Source: Armatimonadota bacterium
GTDB taxonomy: Bacteria > Vulcanimicrobiota > JACPDS01
Assembly: GCA_016183885.1 (NCBI GenBank)
Contig: JACPDS010000185.1
Location: 1-15,913 of the forward strand
Length of the DNA: 15,913 bases
Reading direction: 5' to 3'
The notes beneath the pieces were generated by a model. It saw only the letters and a program-made list of their open reading frames with translations. It had not been told where the DNA came from and did no database searches. Position numbers and translations under genes: made by a program. Below, piece after piece: positions 7,815-13,945 of the stretch. The first letter of the stretch is position 1. The number at the start of each line of letters is the position of its first letter.

Positions 7815-8216
7815 TTATTCAAATTCTTTAAAATATTTTTCTGCTATTATAATAGCGGCATAATCATCGTAAGCTTCTTTAGGCGCTTGTAAACTTAAAG
7901 GAATAATTTTCCAAAAACTTCTGGGAGGATGATCCTTAAAATATTTAAATTTAGCTAACTGGGTAGTATATTTCTCGTCTATAATAATTAAATTTAAATT
8001 GCTTATTTCCCGAATAATCTGTTTATTTTTTTTACTGTAAGTTCCTCCTCCTAATATAATAGCCTCGGGATGATGAGCTTCAATTATTTTTTTTAGTTCT
8101 TCTTTCAGGTTTAAGAAATTAAAAATTCCTTTATAAACTATACCTGAATTTCGTTCAACTACAGCTATTCCCGACTTATTTTTTCCAGGATCAATCGCCA
8201 AAATTTTTTTAAACAT
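7815..8216 (-). CDS. RuvC/YqgF-like RNase H-fold protein
   Basis: The 133-residue protein has the pattern of the RuvC/YqgF resolvase superfamily: a first strand with AIDPGKNKSGIAVV (Asp9), a second acidic site IIIDEKYTT (Glu81) and a final helix EAYDDYAAIIIAE (Asp117/Asp118). These match the metal-binding acidic residues of RNase H-fold nucleases, so a structure-selective nuclease or pre-16S rRNA processing role is plausible, but it is not a clear orthologue of either RuvC or YqgF. The start ATG 8216 has AGGA five bases upstream, overlapping the stop of the DUF3084 gene. The gap is 6 bases and both genes are in the same frame, divided only by one TAG and two codons. Translational coupling is likely. 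Confidence 0.75.
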   Translation of the reverse strand: MFKKILAIDPGKNKSGIAVVERNSGIVYKGIFNFLNLKEELKKIIEAHHPEAIILGGGTYSKKNKQIIREISNLNLIIIDEKYTTQLAKFKYFKDHPPRSFWKIIPLSLQAPKEAYDDYAAIIIAEKYFKEFE

Positions 8217-8222
8217 AAAATC

Positions 8223-9167
8223 CTATGGGCTGGATGGAAAAACCTCTAAATCCACTGATAACGAATCCACTATATAAATATTTTTATTGGCTATTATAGA
8301 TACCTTTGTCCAGCCTCCTAAATTTTTAATTTCTTCCGCTTTATTTAAAAGAGCAACAGCTGACAAACTCCCTCCAAAATTATTAGTAATAGGATTACGC
8401 ATCATTCCTTTACGTTCTGCAATAAATTGTAATTGCTGGAGCAATAAAATAAGTTCCGGAAGAATTTCATTTTTAGGTTTGTTAGCATTGATTTTTAAAG
8501 AGGTGATTAATTCATCTTTTTTAAAAATCAAATTATTATCAAATATCCGAAAACGCACTATAACATTTTCATCCCCTAAAAAAGTATTCCCTAAGGAATA
8601 AATCATTATCGCTTTATTATTTTTTGTCCTAGCGAGCTCTCTTAAAACTAAATCATAATCTTCTTTAATATAAATTATAAAATGATGATTTGGAGGAAAT
8701 AAATTTATTTTCTTGGAAACAGCTAATTGATTATTGCGGCTGATGGCAATTTGATTAGCCTGGGACAGCAAATTAGTTAAATCTTCTTTTATTTTGTTTA
8801 TAGATTGGAATTTAGGTATAACGCTTAAGATAATCGGCTCATTTACCGAAAAAACCACTTCTCCTAATTTAGCAATATTTACTAATTGATTAATTTTATT
8901 TTCTAAATCAAGTTTTTCTTTTTGTAATTTTTCAATCCCAAATAAAGCAATCCTGACATTATAAGATAAAATAGCCGAAAAAGTAATCGTTAAAAGCGAG
9001 ATTAACATTCCTGTAGCTATCGTAAATAACATTGAAGTATAACGGGGTCGCAGTTTAAAAATACTTAATCTTTTTTTGCCGATAAAACGCCCTAATTGAT
9101 TGCCCAAAAAAGCAATTGCTCCGCTTAAAAAAACTCCAAATAAAATAATTAAGATTCCTCTAAGCAT
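8223..9167 (-). CDS. DUF3084 membrane protein with coiled coil
   Basis: The 314-residue protein fits DUF3084: two N-terminal membrane helices (about 4-24 and 45-68) joined by a loop with the typical KRLSIFKLRPRYTSMLFT pattern, then a heptad-like stretch (IEKLQKEKLDLENKINQL, about 78-95) that should form a coiled coil outside the membrane, then a soluble alpha/beta region ending IVDSLSVDLEVFPSSP. The biochemical role of the family is unknown to me. Its position directly after an LPS permease and before a RuvC-like protein recurs, from memory, in other diderm phyla, which suggests an envelope function. The start ATG 9167 has no good Shine-Dalgarno match; the gene begins 18 bases after lptF/G. 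It ends in TAG. Confidence 0.8.
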   Translation of the reverse strand: MLRGILIILFGVFLSGAIAFLGNQLGRFIGKKRLSIFKLRPRYTSMLFTIATGMLISLLTITFSAILSYNVRIALFGIEKLQKEKLDLENKINQLVNIAKLGEVVFSVNEPIILSVIPKFQSINKIKEDLTNLLSQANQIAISRNNQLAVSKKINLFPPNHHFIIYIKEDYDLVLRELARTKNNKAIMIYSLGNTFLGDENVIVRFRIFDNNLIFKKDELITSLKINANKPKNEILPELILLLQQLQFIAERKGMMRNPITNNFGGSLSAVALLNKAEEIKNLGGWTKVSIIANKNIYIVDSLSVDLEVFPSSP

Positions 9168-9185
9168 TTTAAAATATTTATTCTT

Positions 9186-10301
9186 TCAATTTTGTCCGGA
9201 TTTATAAAGCATCCCAATCCCTAAAATTAAAAATATTAAATTAGGCAGCCATGAAGCTAAAGCCGAAGTAATTATGCCATTTTCTCCCAAAGCTCTCCCA
9301 ATACTCATAATAATATAATAAAAAAATATAAAAACAATGCTTAAACCTAAACCAATCGAAGTGCTTGTGCGATGAGGACGCAAGGCTAAAGGTATGCCGA
9401 ATAATCCAAAAACAAAGCAGGCAAAAGGAATGGAAAATTTTTGATGATAATATACTTTTAAAGCATTAACTTGTTTATTAAGTTCTTTTGAAGTTAAAGA
9501 AATTTTACCGATTAAATTAATTTTTTCATTTAATTGTTTTAAATTCATTTCCTCCGGACGGCGCTCCCGATTTTCTATCTCTATTGGAGAATTATTTAAA
9601 GGCATCTGGAAAGTTTGAAAATGAGTTCCGTATTGAATTTCACCCGGTAAATTTTTAGAAAAATTATAAATATTGCCGTCTTTTAAAATCCAGCGTTCTT
9701 CCTGCCAGATAGCAGTTTTAGCAAAAATACAACGTATCAAATGATCTCCTTTAAAATCTTGAATAGTAATTCCGTTCATTAAACCTTCCTTGCTGTTAAA
9801 ATGCCGGGTAAAAGTTACTCTTTCCAATCCGTCGGAAGTAATCTCCTTTAAAGCTAAATTTTCTCTAACCTGCGCCTCTTCTCCCTCTAATTGTTTAATT
9901 AAAATATTATTAGCCCGATAAGTAGCTTCAGGAGAAATTTTCTCGTTAAAGATAAAAGATATTAAGGTAATTATTAAGGATAAAATTAAAGCTGGTTGAG
10001 CGATACGATATAAACTTATTCCTCCCGCCTTGAGAGCAATTAATTCCGCATCTGAGGAAATTCTTCCAAAAGCCATTAAAGTGGCTAAAAGAATAGACAT
10101 GGGAAAAGTAAAAACTAAAATTGAAGGAAGATTGTTTAATAAATATTTAATAGCTGTAAAAATTCCGCCTTTATCTTCAATAATCATTTTAGCAATTCTA
10201 AAAAGCATATCTACGGATAAAAATAATAAAGTAAAAATAGCAATCCCAAAAAAGAATGGGGGGATTAATTCATTGCTGATGTATCGATCCAAGATTTTCA
10301 T
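9186..10301 (-). CDS. LptF/LptG family LPS permease
   Basis: This inner-membrane permease (YjgP/YjgQ family, 371 residues, normal length) works with the LptB ATPase to extract lipopolysaccharide from the inner membrane. The start MKILDRYISNELIPPFFFG is the conserved opening. Two or three helices follow to about residue 120, then a periplasmic beta-jellyroll region (about 125-265, with EITSDGLERVTF), then three closing helices from about 285, including FACFVFGLFGIPLALRPHR. Only one permease is present here; LptF and LptG usually work as a pair, so the second copy must be elsewhere or this one forms a homodimer. The start lies 7 bases after lptB. No Shine-Dalgarno match is seen. The stop is TGA, and the assignment to F rather than G is not possible from the sequence. 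Confidence 0.88.
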   Translation of the reverse strand: MKILDRYISNELIPPFFFGIAIFTLLFLSVDMLFRIAKMIIEDKGGIFTAIKYLLNNLPSILVFTFPMSILLATLMAFGRISSDAELIALKAGGISLYRIAQPALILSLIITLISFIFNEKISPEATYRANNILIKQLEGEEAQVRENLALKEITSDGLERVTFTRHFNSKEGLMNGITIQDFKGDHLIRCIFAKTAIWQEERWILKDGNIYNFSKNLPGEIQYGTHFQTFQMPLNNSPIEIENRERRPEEMNLKQLNEKINLIGKISLTSKELNKQVNALKVYYHQKFSIPFACFVFGLFGIPLALRPHRTSTSIGLGLSIVFIFFYYIIMSIGRALGENGIITSALASWLPNLIFLILGIGMLYKSGQN

Positions 10302-10308
10302 AAAACTT

Positions 10309-11031
10309 TTAATTTAAAATGAAATTTTCTCCTAAATAATATTTTTTTGCAATTGAGTTTTTAGCTATATCACTTGATTCTCCGGAAACTAAAATTTCGC
10401 CATTTCTTATAATATAGGCTTTATCGGTAATAGCCAGGGTTTCTTTGACATTATGATCGGTAATTAAAATTCCCAAACCTTTTTCTTTTAAATTATAGAT
10501 AATTTTTTGAATTTCCACTACAGCAATAGGATCGATTCCGGTGAAGGGTTCATCTAACAAAATAAAATCGGGATTGCAGGCTAAAGCTCTGGCAATTTCC
10601 ACTCTGCGGCGCTCTCCTCCGGAAAGAGTATAGGCCATCTGATGCCGCAAATTTATTAATCCGAATTCTTCCAAAAGGGGCAATATTTTTTTCCCTCGTT
10701 CCGCTTCAGGAACTCCGCGCATTTCTAAAATTAATAAAATATTTTCTTCCACAGTTAAGCGGCGGAAAATTGAAGCTTCTTGAGCCAGATAACCTATGCC
10801 TTTATTGGCGCGTTTATGCATAGGCAATCTGGTAATATCTTCGTTATCTAAAAAAATTTTCCCCGCTTCAGGTTTAATTAAACCTATAATCATATAGAAA
10901 GTAGTGGTTTTTCCCGCTCCATTAGGACCTAAAAGCCCTACTATCTCTCCTTTATTTACTTCTAAACTTATTCTTTTTACTACCTTGCGCTCTTTGTAAG
11001 ATTTAACTAAATTATTTAAAATTATCTTCAT
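10309..11031 (-). CDS. lptB: LPS export ABC ATPase LptB
   Basis: LptB powers LPS extraction by the LptFGC complex at the cytoplasmic face. The 240-residue protein has Walker A GPNGAGKTT (35-43), the Q-loop in YLAQEASIFRRLTVEENI (about 81-98), signature LSGGE (136-140), Walker B FILLDE (156-161) and an H-loop in LITDHNVKE. The stretch EASIFRRLTVEENILLILE and the downstream FTGIDPIAV are characteristic of LptB rather than other ABC ATPases. It sits 10 bases after lptC and 7 before the permease, so the operon context agrees. Start ATG 11031 has no good Shine-Dalgarno sequence. Confidence 0.95.
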   Translation of the reverse strand: MKIILNNLVKSYKERKVVKRISLEVNKGEIVGLLGPNGAGKTTTFYMIIGLIKPEAGKIFLDNEDITRLPMHKRANKGIGYLAQEASIFRRLTVEENILLILEMRGVPEAERGKKILPLLEEFGLINLRHQMAYTLSGGERRRVEIARALACNPDFILLDEPFTGIDPIAVVEIQKIIYNLKEKGLGILITDHNVKETLAITDKAYIIRNGEILVSGESSDIAKNSIAKKYYLGENFILN

Positions 11032-11041
11032 AAAATTTTTC

Positions 11042-11608
11042 TTATTCTTTTATTTTAACTTTTAAATTGCCTTGAATTTTAATTAATCTTTGATGAGGAT
11101 AAACTTCTAATTCTTCTCCTATAAGATAAGATATGCCTCTGGTAATTTTCACTTCATCTTTGCCATAAAGAATTTTTTTCTCTCCATCCCAATACATTTT
11201 TTTTACTTCTATAAGTTCACCCGTAGCGGCCCGGCTGGTTATTTTCCCTTTAAATTTAAGAGATTGAGTCGCCAAATTAATATCAGCGGCTTTAGCTTCC
11301 ACTATTATAAAAGGTTTTTTAGAAGCATTAAAAAAAACGCATTTTAAATCTTCGGCATAAGCTTTTTTGCCTTTTTCATTAATAAAAATAGATTTAGCCT
11401 TTAATTCCCAATCCTTAAGATTATTCGCTAAAGAAGTAAGATGAGTAGTTTGCAAATTATAAACAGGGGGTAAAGAAGGCGTAAATAAAGCCGATTTAAT
11501 TTTAGAGTTTTTAAGCTGAATATAATTATTTAAATAAAAAATAACTCCCAAAATTAAAAAAAATAAAACCCCCCCGACTATCCAGCTTTCTTTTTTAAAA
11601 TTAATCAT
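11042..11608 (-). CDS. lptC: LptC-like bitopic LPS transport protein
   Basis: A 188-residue protein with one N-terminal membrane helix (WIVGGVLFFLILGVIFYL, about 9-26) followed by a periplasmic beta-rich domain with the LptC pattern: WELKAKSIFINEKGKKAYAEDL, then a repeated strand series (VEAKAADINLATQSLKFKG, VKKMYWDGEKKILYGKDEV). LptC accepts LPS from the LptB2FG complex and passes it on to LptA. Orthology to E. coli LptC is by fold, context and topology rather than high similarity. A TTG codon precedes ATG 11608 in frame; ATG is preferred. The promoter at 11617-11645 places the transcript start within a few bases of the ATG, so this mRNA looks leaderless. There is no LptA gene in the operon. 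Confidence 0.85.
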   Translation of the reverse strand: MINFKKESWIVGGVLFFLILGVIFYLNNYIQLKNSKIKSALFTPSLPPVYNLQTTHLTSLANNLKDWELKAKSIFINEKGKKAYAEDLKCVFFNASKKPFIIVEAKAADINLATQSLKFKGKITSRAATGELIEVKKMYWDGEKKILYGKDEVKITRGISYLIGEELEVYPHQRLIKIQGNLKVKIKE

Positions 11609-11613
11609 CAAAA

Positions 11614-11645
11614 CTTAGTATATCTAAACTAAGAAATTTTATCAA
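11614..11645 (-). promoter_or_regulatory. Promoter of the lpt operon with overlapping palindrome
   Basis: TTGATA (11645-11640), a 17-base spacer and TATACT (11622-11617) form a good sigma-70 promoter. Its start point near 11610 is only about two bases before the lptC ATG, so the transcript would be leaderless. An inverted repeat CTTAGT/ACTAAG (11614-11619 with 11628-11633, 8 bases between) covers the -10 box and could bind a repressor; the regulator is unknown. Confidence 0.65.
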
Positions 11646-11674
11646 GTTATTTTTAAACATTAAATAATTTATTT

Positions 11675-11708
11675 AAAAAGAGAGCCTAAAAATTTAGACT
11701 CTCTTTTT
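11675..11708 (-). terminator. Intrinsic terminator after rplL
   Basis: A 16-base inverted repeat pairs 11675-11690 with 11693-11708 (one G/U on the minus strand; the closing pair probably opens to give a four-base loop). The core AGAGAG/CTCTCT is flanked by A and T runs, so it can work in both directions. It lies 136 bases after the rplL stop and just before the lpt promoter, so it separates the two operons. Confidence 0.8.
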
Positions 11709-11720
11709 AAAACAAAATAA

Positions 11721-11749
11721 ATAATACTATAAGGATTTTTATTTATCAA
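11721..11749 (-). promoter_or_regulatory. Promoter-like sequence firing into the terminator hairpin
   Basis: TTGATA (11749-11744), 17 bases, TATTAT (11726-11721). The predicted start near 11714 is only six bases before the terminator stem. It may be a chance match in AT-rich DNA; if used, it would make a short hairpin RNA or give read-through into the lpt genes. The rest of 11709-11843 holds nothing else that I can support, apart from a duplicated GAATATA near 11828-11841. Confidence 0.25.
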
Positions 11750-11843
11750 ATCTAAAATAATCGGGTTTGAATAAATAAACCTCTTAAAATTTTTTATGGT
11801 TTAATTTGTATTTTTCGAAATAATGCCGAATATAGAATATAAA

Positions 11844-12230
11844 TTACTTTAAAGTAATTTTTGCTCCCACTTCATTAAATTTATTTTTGATATTTTCTGC
11901 TTCTTCTTTGCTTGCGCCTTCTTTAAAAACTTTTGGAGCCGCTTCTACTAAATCTTTAGCTTCTTTTAAGCCTAAAGAAGTTACTTCTCTTAAAACCTTA
12001 ATTGCTTGAATTTTATTTGCCCCTACTTCAGTTAATTCTAAATCAAAAGTAGTCTTAACTTCGGCTTGAGCTTCGCCGGCGCCTTGAGGAGCCGCAGCTG
12101 CCATTGCCATAGGCATACTGGCGGAAACTCCAAATTTTTCTTCTAGATTTTTAACTAAATCTGCCAATTCTAAAACCGTTAAACCAGAAATAGCCTCTAT
12201 AATATCATCTTTCTTTAAAGTTTTTGTCAT
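11844..12230 (-). CDS. rplL: Ribosomal protein L7/L12
   Basis: The 128-residue stalk protein binds L10 as dimers and recruits translation factors to the 50S subunit. The N-terminal dimerisation domain is at 1-37, an Ala/Gly/Met-rich hinge at about 38-56 (MPMAMAAAAPQGAG), and the C-terminal factor-binding domain follows with NKIQAIKVLREVTSLGLKEAKDLVEAAP, in which the conserved Lys and Gly residues are all present. AAGGAGG lies 9 bases before ATG 12230. It begins 17 bases after rplJ in the same transcript. In most bacteria rpoB follows; here a terminator (11675-11708) and the lpt operon do instead. Confidence 0.97.
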   Translation of the reverse strand: MTKTLKKDDIIEAISGLTVLELADLVKNLEEKFGVSASMPMAMAAAAPQGAGEAQAEVKTTFDLELTEVGANKIQAIKVLREVTSLGLKEAKDLVEAAPKVFKEGASKEEAENIKNKFNEVGAKITLK

Positions 12231-12247
12231 TTTTTCTTTCCTCCTTA

Positions 12248-12826
12248 TTAATTATTTAAATTAACTTTTTGTTTGCGGATTTCTTCTAAAGCATAAACTA
12301 AATTTCTTAAATTAGCCTGTAATACATTTACTAAATTTGCTAAAGGAGCTTGAATCCCGCGCGCTACTTTAGATAAAAGTTCAAATTTAGACGGCAAATA
12401 AGCTAATTCTTTTACTTTAGCCGCATCAATTAAAGCTCCATCTAAATAAGCTACTTTTATTAAGGGAAGCCCTCTTTCATTCTTAGAAGTTTTCTTTTCT
12501 TTGGCAAAATCAAACATGGCTTTAGCTATTAAAATTGGGTCTTCAAAAGCAAAAGTAATTGCGGTAGGTTCTTTTAAATAATTTTCTAAATTATTAATTC
12601 CAGCTTTTTTAGCCGCTAGAAGAGTAAGGGTATTTTTTACTACTTTATATTCAGCTTTATTTTCTCTTAGTTTTTTTCTTAAATTATTAAAATCCTTTAC
12701 ATTTAAACCTTCTTGTTCTCCCCTATAATCTGTTAAAATGAAAAACTTGGCTTTTTTAAATTTATCAGCTACCTCATCTACAATAGCCATTTTCTTTGCA
12801 ACAAACTCCCGGTGTTTTAGTTCCAA
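12248..12826 (-). CDS. rplJ: Ribosomal protein L10
   Basis: L10 anchors the L7/L12 dimers to 23S rRNA and represses its own operon by binding the leader. The 192-residue product has the family pattern: KFKKAKFFILTDYRG near the start, LRKKLRENKAEYKVVKNTL in the rRNA-binding domain, and a C-terminal helix (NLRNLVYALEEIRKQK) that binds L7/L12. The start is TTG 12826-12824, supported by a near-perfect Shine-Dalgarno AAGGAGGTGA seven bases upstream; the next in-frame ATG is at codon 13 and has none. It is preceded by an L10-type leader (12986-13098) and a period-7 tract, so its 5' untranslated region is about 270 bases long. Confidence 0.96.
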   Translation of the reverse strand: MELKHREFVAKKMAIVDEVADKFKKAKFFILTDYRGEQEGLNVKDFNNLRKKLRENKAEYKVVKNTLTLLAAKKAGINNLENYLKEPTAITFAFEDPILIAKAMFDFAKEKKTSKNERGLPLIKVAYLDGALIDAAKVKELAYLPSKFELLSKVARGIQAPLANLVNVLQANLRNLVYALEEIRKQKVNLNN

Positions 12827-12846
12827 TTTATCACCTCCTTTTATTA

Positions 12847-12972
12847 AAATTCTAAATTCTAATATCTAAATTCTAAATAAATCCAAAACTCTAAATCCAA
12901 ATTCTCAAAACCTATCTTTAAAATTTTGAATTTTGATATTGTTTAAAATTTAGTATTTCAAATTTAAAATTT
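12847..12972. repeat. Eighteen-unit degenerate heptanucleotide array in rplJ leader
   Basis: One hundred twenty-six bases fall into units of 7. On the plus strand AAATTCT (12847 and 12854) starts the tract; further in-phase units are AATATCT, TCCAAAT, TCTCAAA and, at the far end, AAAATTT (12945 and 12966). Phase is kept throughout. On the minus strand the unit reads like AGAATTT. It lies between the L10 attenuator and the rplJ ribosome site, and so is in the transcribed leader. Confidence 0.65.
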
Positions 12973-12985
12973 TTTTTGCCTCCTT

Positions 12986-13017
12986 AAAAAAAAATGCCCT
13001 CATAGAAAATAAGGGCA
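12986..13017 (-). terminator. Attenuator hairpin of the rplJL leader
   Basis: On the minus strand TGCCCTTAT pairs with the partner ending GAGGGCA to make nine pairs (one G/U) with a five-base loop, followed by nine T (12994-12986). This is a strong intrinsic terminator placed immediately after the L10-binding leader structure, the usual place for L10-controlled attenuation. Confidence 0.85.
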
Positions 13018-13098
13018 AAATTTATCACTTTCTTCTTTCCCTCGGCAGGCAGCCTTTCTTAGGCGCTTAAGGGATTTATCCCGCCTGCTTTCTACGGT
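12986..13098 (-). ncRNA. L10 leader, autoregulatory RNA of rplJL
   Basis: The minus-strand RNA starting near 13098 carries the consensus pieces of the ribosomal L10 leader family (Rfam L10_leader): ACCGTAGAAAGCAGGC at the 5' side and GCCTGCCGAGG (13046-13036) at the 3' side, which pair as GCAGGC/GCCTGC around small internal hairpins (GGGAT/ATCCC and GCGCCTAAG elements), followed by the attenuator hairpin. Free L10, or its complex with L7/L12, binds this fold and favours termination, matching stalk protein synthesis to demand. Confidence 0.85.
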
Positions 13099-13104
13099 AA
13101 AACC

Positions 13105-13134
13105 ATTATAAACAAAAATCAAAACATTTGTCAA
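13105..13134 (-). promoter_or_regulatory. Consensus promoter of rplJL
   Basis: TTGACA (13134-13129), 18-base spacer, TATAAT (13110-13105) give a full-consensus sigma-70 promoter, with start near 13098 at the head of the L10 leader. It shows that rplJL is transcribed by itself here rather than as part of a larger rplKAJL cluster. The remaining gap 13135-13242 is AT-rich and holds nothing I can identify. Confidence 0.85.
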
Positions 13135-13242
13135 TCCAAATATTGAAATAAATAGCGTTTTTTTAAATATTTTTTATTTTGATTTTTCAGGGAAATTAAA
13201 TAAAATATTTTAAATTCGGAACTGCCTTTCTTTTTAATTTGC

Positions 13243-13863
13243 TTATTCGCTTTTATCCTTTTTAACTGTTACTTTTAAATCCCTCTTACCTTCAATATAT
13301 TCGGATAGAACCTCTTGAAATTTCTGACCGAAGGCAGCAGCTTCCTTGTCTGACGGAATTAAAGAAGTATTGGTTCGAATTGGATTTTCCCCACTCAAAA
13401 ATTTTATTGCAAAGGTTCTAAGAGCTCTTTCCTCTAATTCATCTTGAACATGTCCTGCTGGAGAATATATTCTCTTTTTAATAGAAATTATGTCAAAATC
13501 ATATCCAACACATTTACCCATTGCCTGTAGGAGTTTAGCAAGATGGTCGCTATTATTATTTGACCATGTTTTTAAATCTTCTTCATGCTTTTTATAGTCT
13601 TCCTTATACTTGCTTAAATCTTCATCATTCTTTTTGGGATATGCCGGGGAAGAAGCTAACTGATTTAAATATCCCTTCCAACTCTCTTTAACCTCTCTTT
13701 CTTTTTTATTTTTATCGGAAAATTCAAGATCTATCATATTCAAAGCACTAACATGTTCGTTGGATATAAGTGCTCCACGAGTAGCCATGAGAGATTTAAA
13801 AATCCATAACTTCCTATTTTTCTTTTCCTTCCAAGTTTCAATTTGATTTTGTCTAATGGTCAT
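13243..13863 (-). CDS. DUF6680-like protein beside a restriction gene
   Basis: A 206-residue soluble, charged protein with no signal peptide. The N-terminal part has a distinctive block of IFKSLMATRGALISNEHV followed by ALNMIDLEF and then VKESWKGYLNQL, which from memory resembles proteins annotated as DUF6680; I could not check this. The middle (about 82-107) is very rich in Lys, Asp and Glu and is probably helical. No catalytic motif is evident. A clear AAGGAG lies six bases before ATG 13863. It follows the restriction gene by 82 bases on the same strand and is probably co-transcribed, so a defence-associated role is inferred from context only. Codon and base composition resemble the restriction gene more than the ribosomal genes next door. 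Confidence 0.6.
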   Translation of the reverse strand: MTIRQNQIETWKEKKNRKLWIFKSLMATRGALISNEHVSALNMIDLEFSDKNKKEREVKESWKGYLNQLASSPAYPKKNDEDLSKYKEDYKKHEEDLKTWSNNNSDHLAKLLQAMGKCVGYDFDIISIKKRIYSPAGHVQDELEERALRTFAIKFLSGENPIRTNTSLIPSDKEAAAFGQKFQEVLSEYIEGKRDLKVTVKKDKSE

Positions 13864-13945
13864 TTCTTTCTCCTTTCAATGATGCCAACAATGTAAAGTT
13901 AACTCCTGACTAGAATATTTTATTTGATTTTTTGCTCGAAGATTT

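Noticed and set aside
11609..11611. TTG at 11611 as the lptC start
   Set aside because: ATG follows immediately and the promoter start point is near 11610; ATG is the simpler choice.
13135..13242. Terminator or attachment site at the edge of the restriction region
   Set aside because: Only AT-rich sequence with a weak TAAAATATTTTA palindrome is present; there is no GC stem, no tRNA end and no matching direct repeat that I could find.
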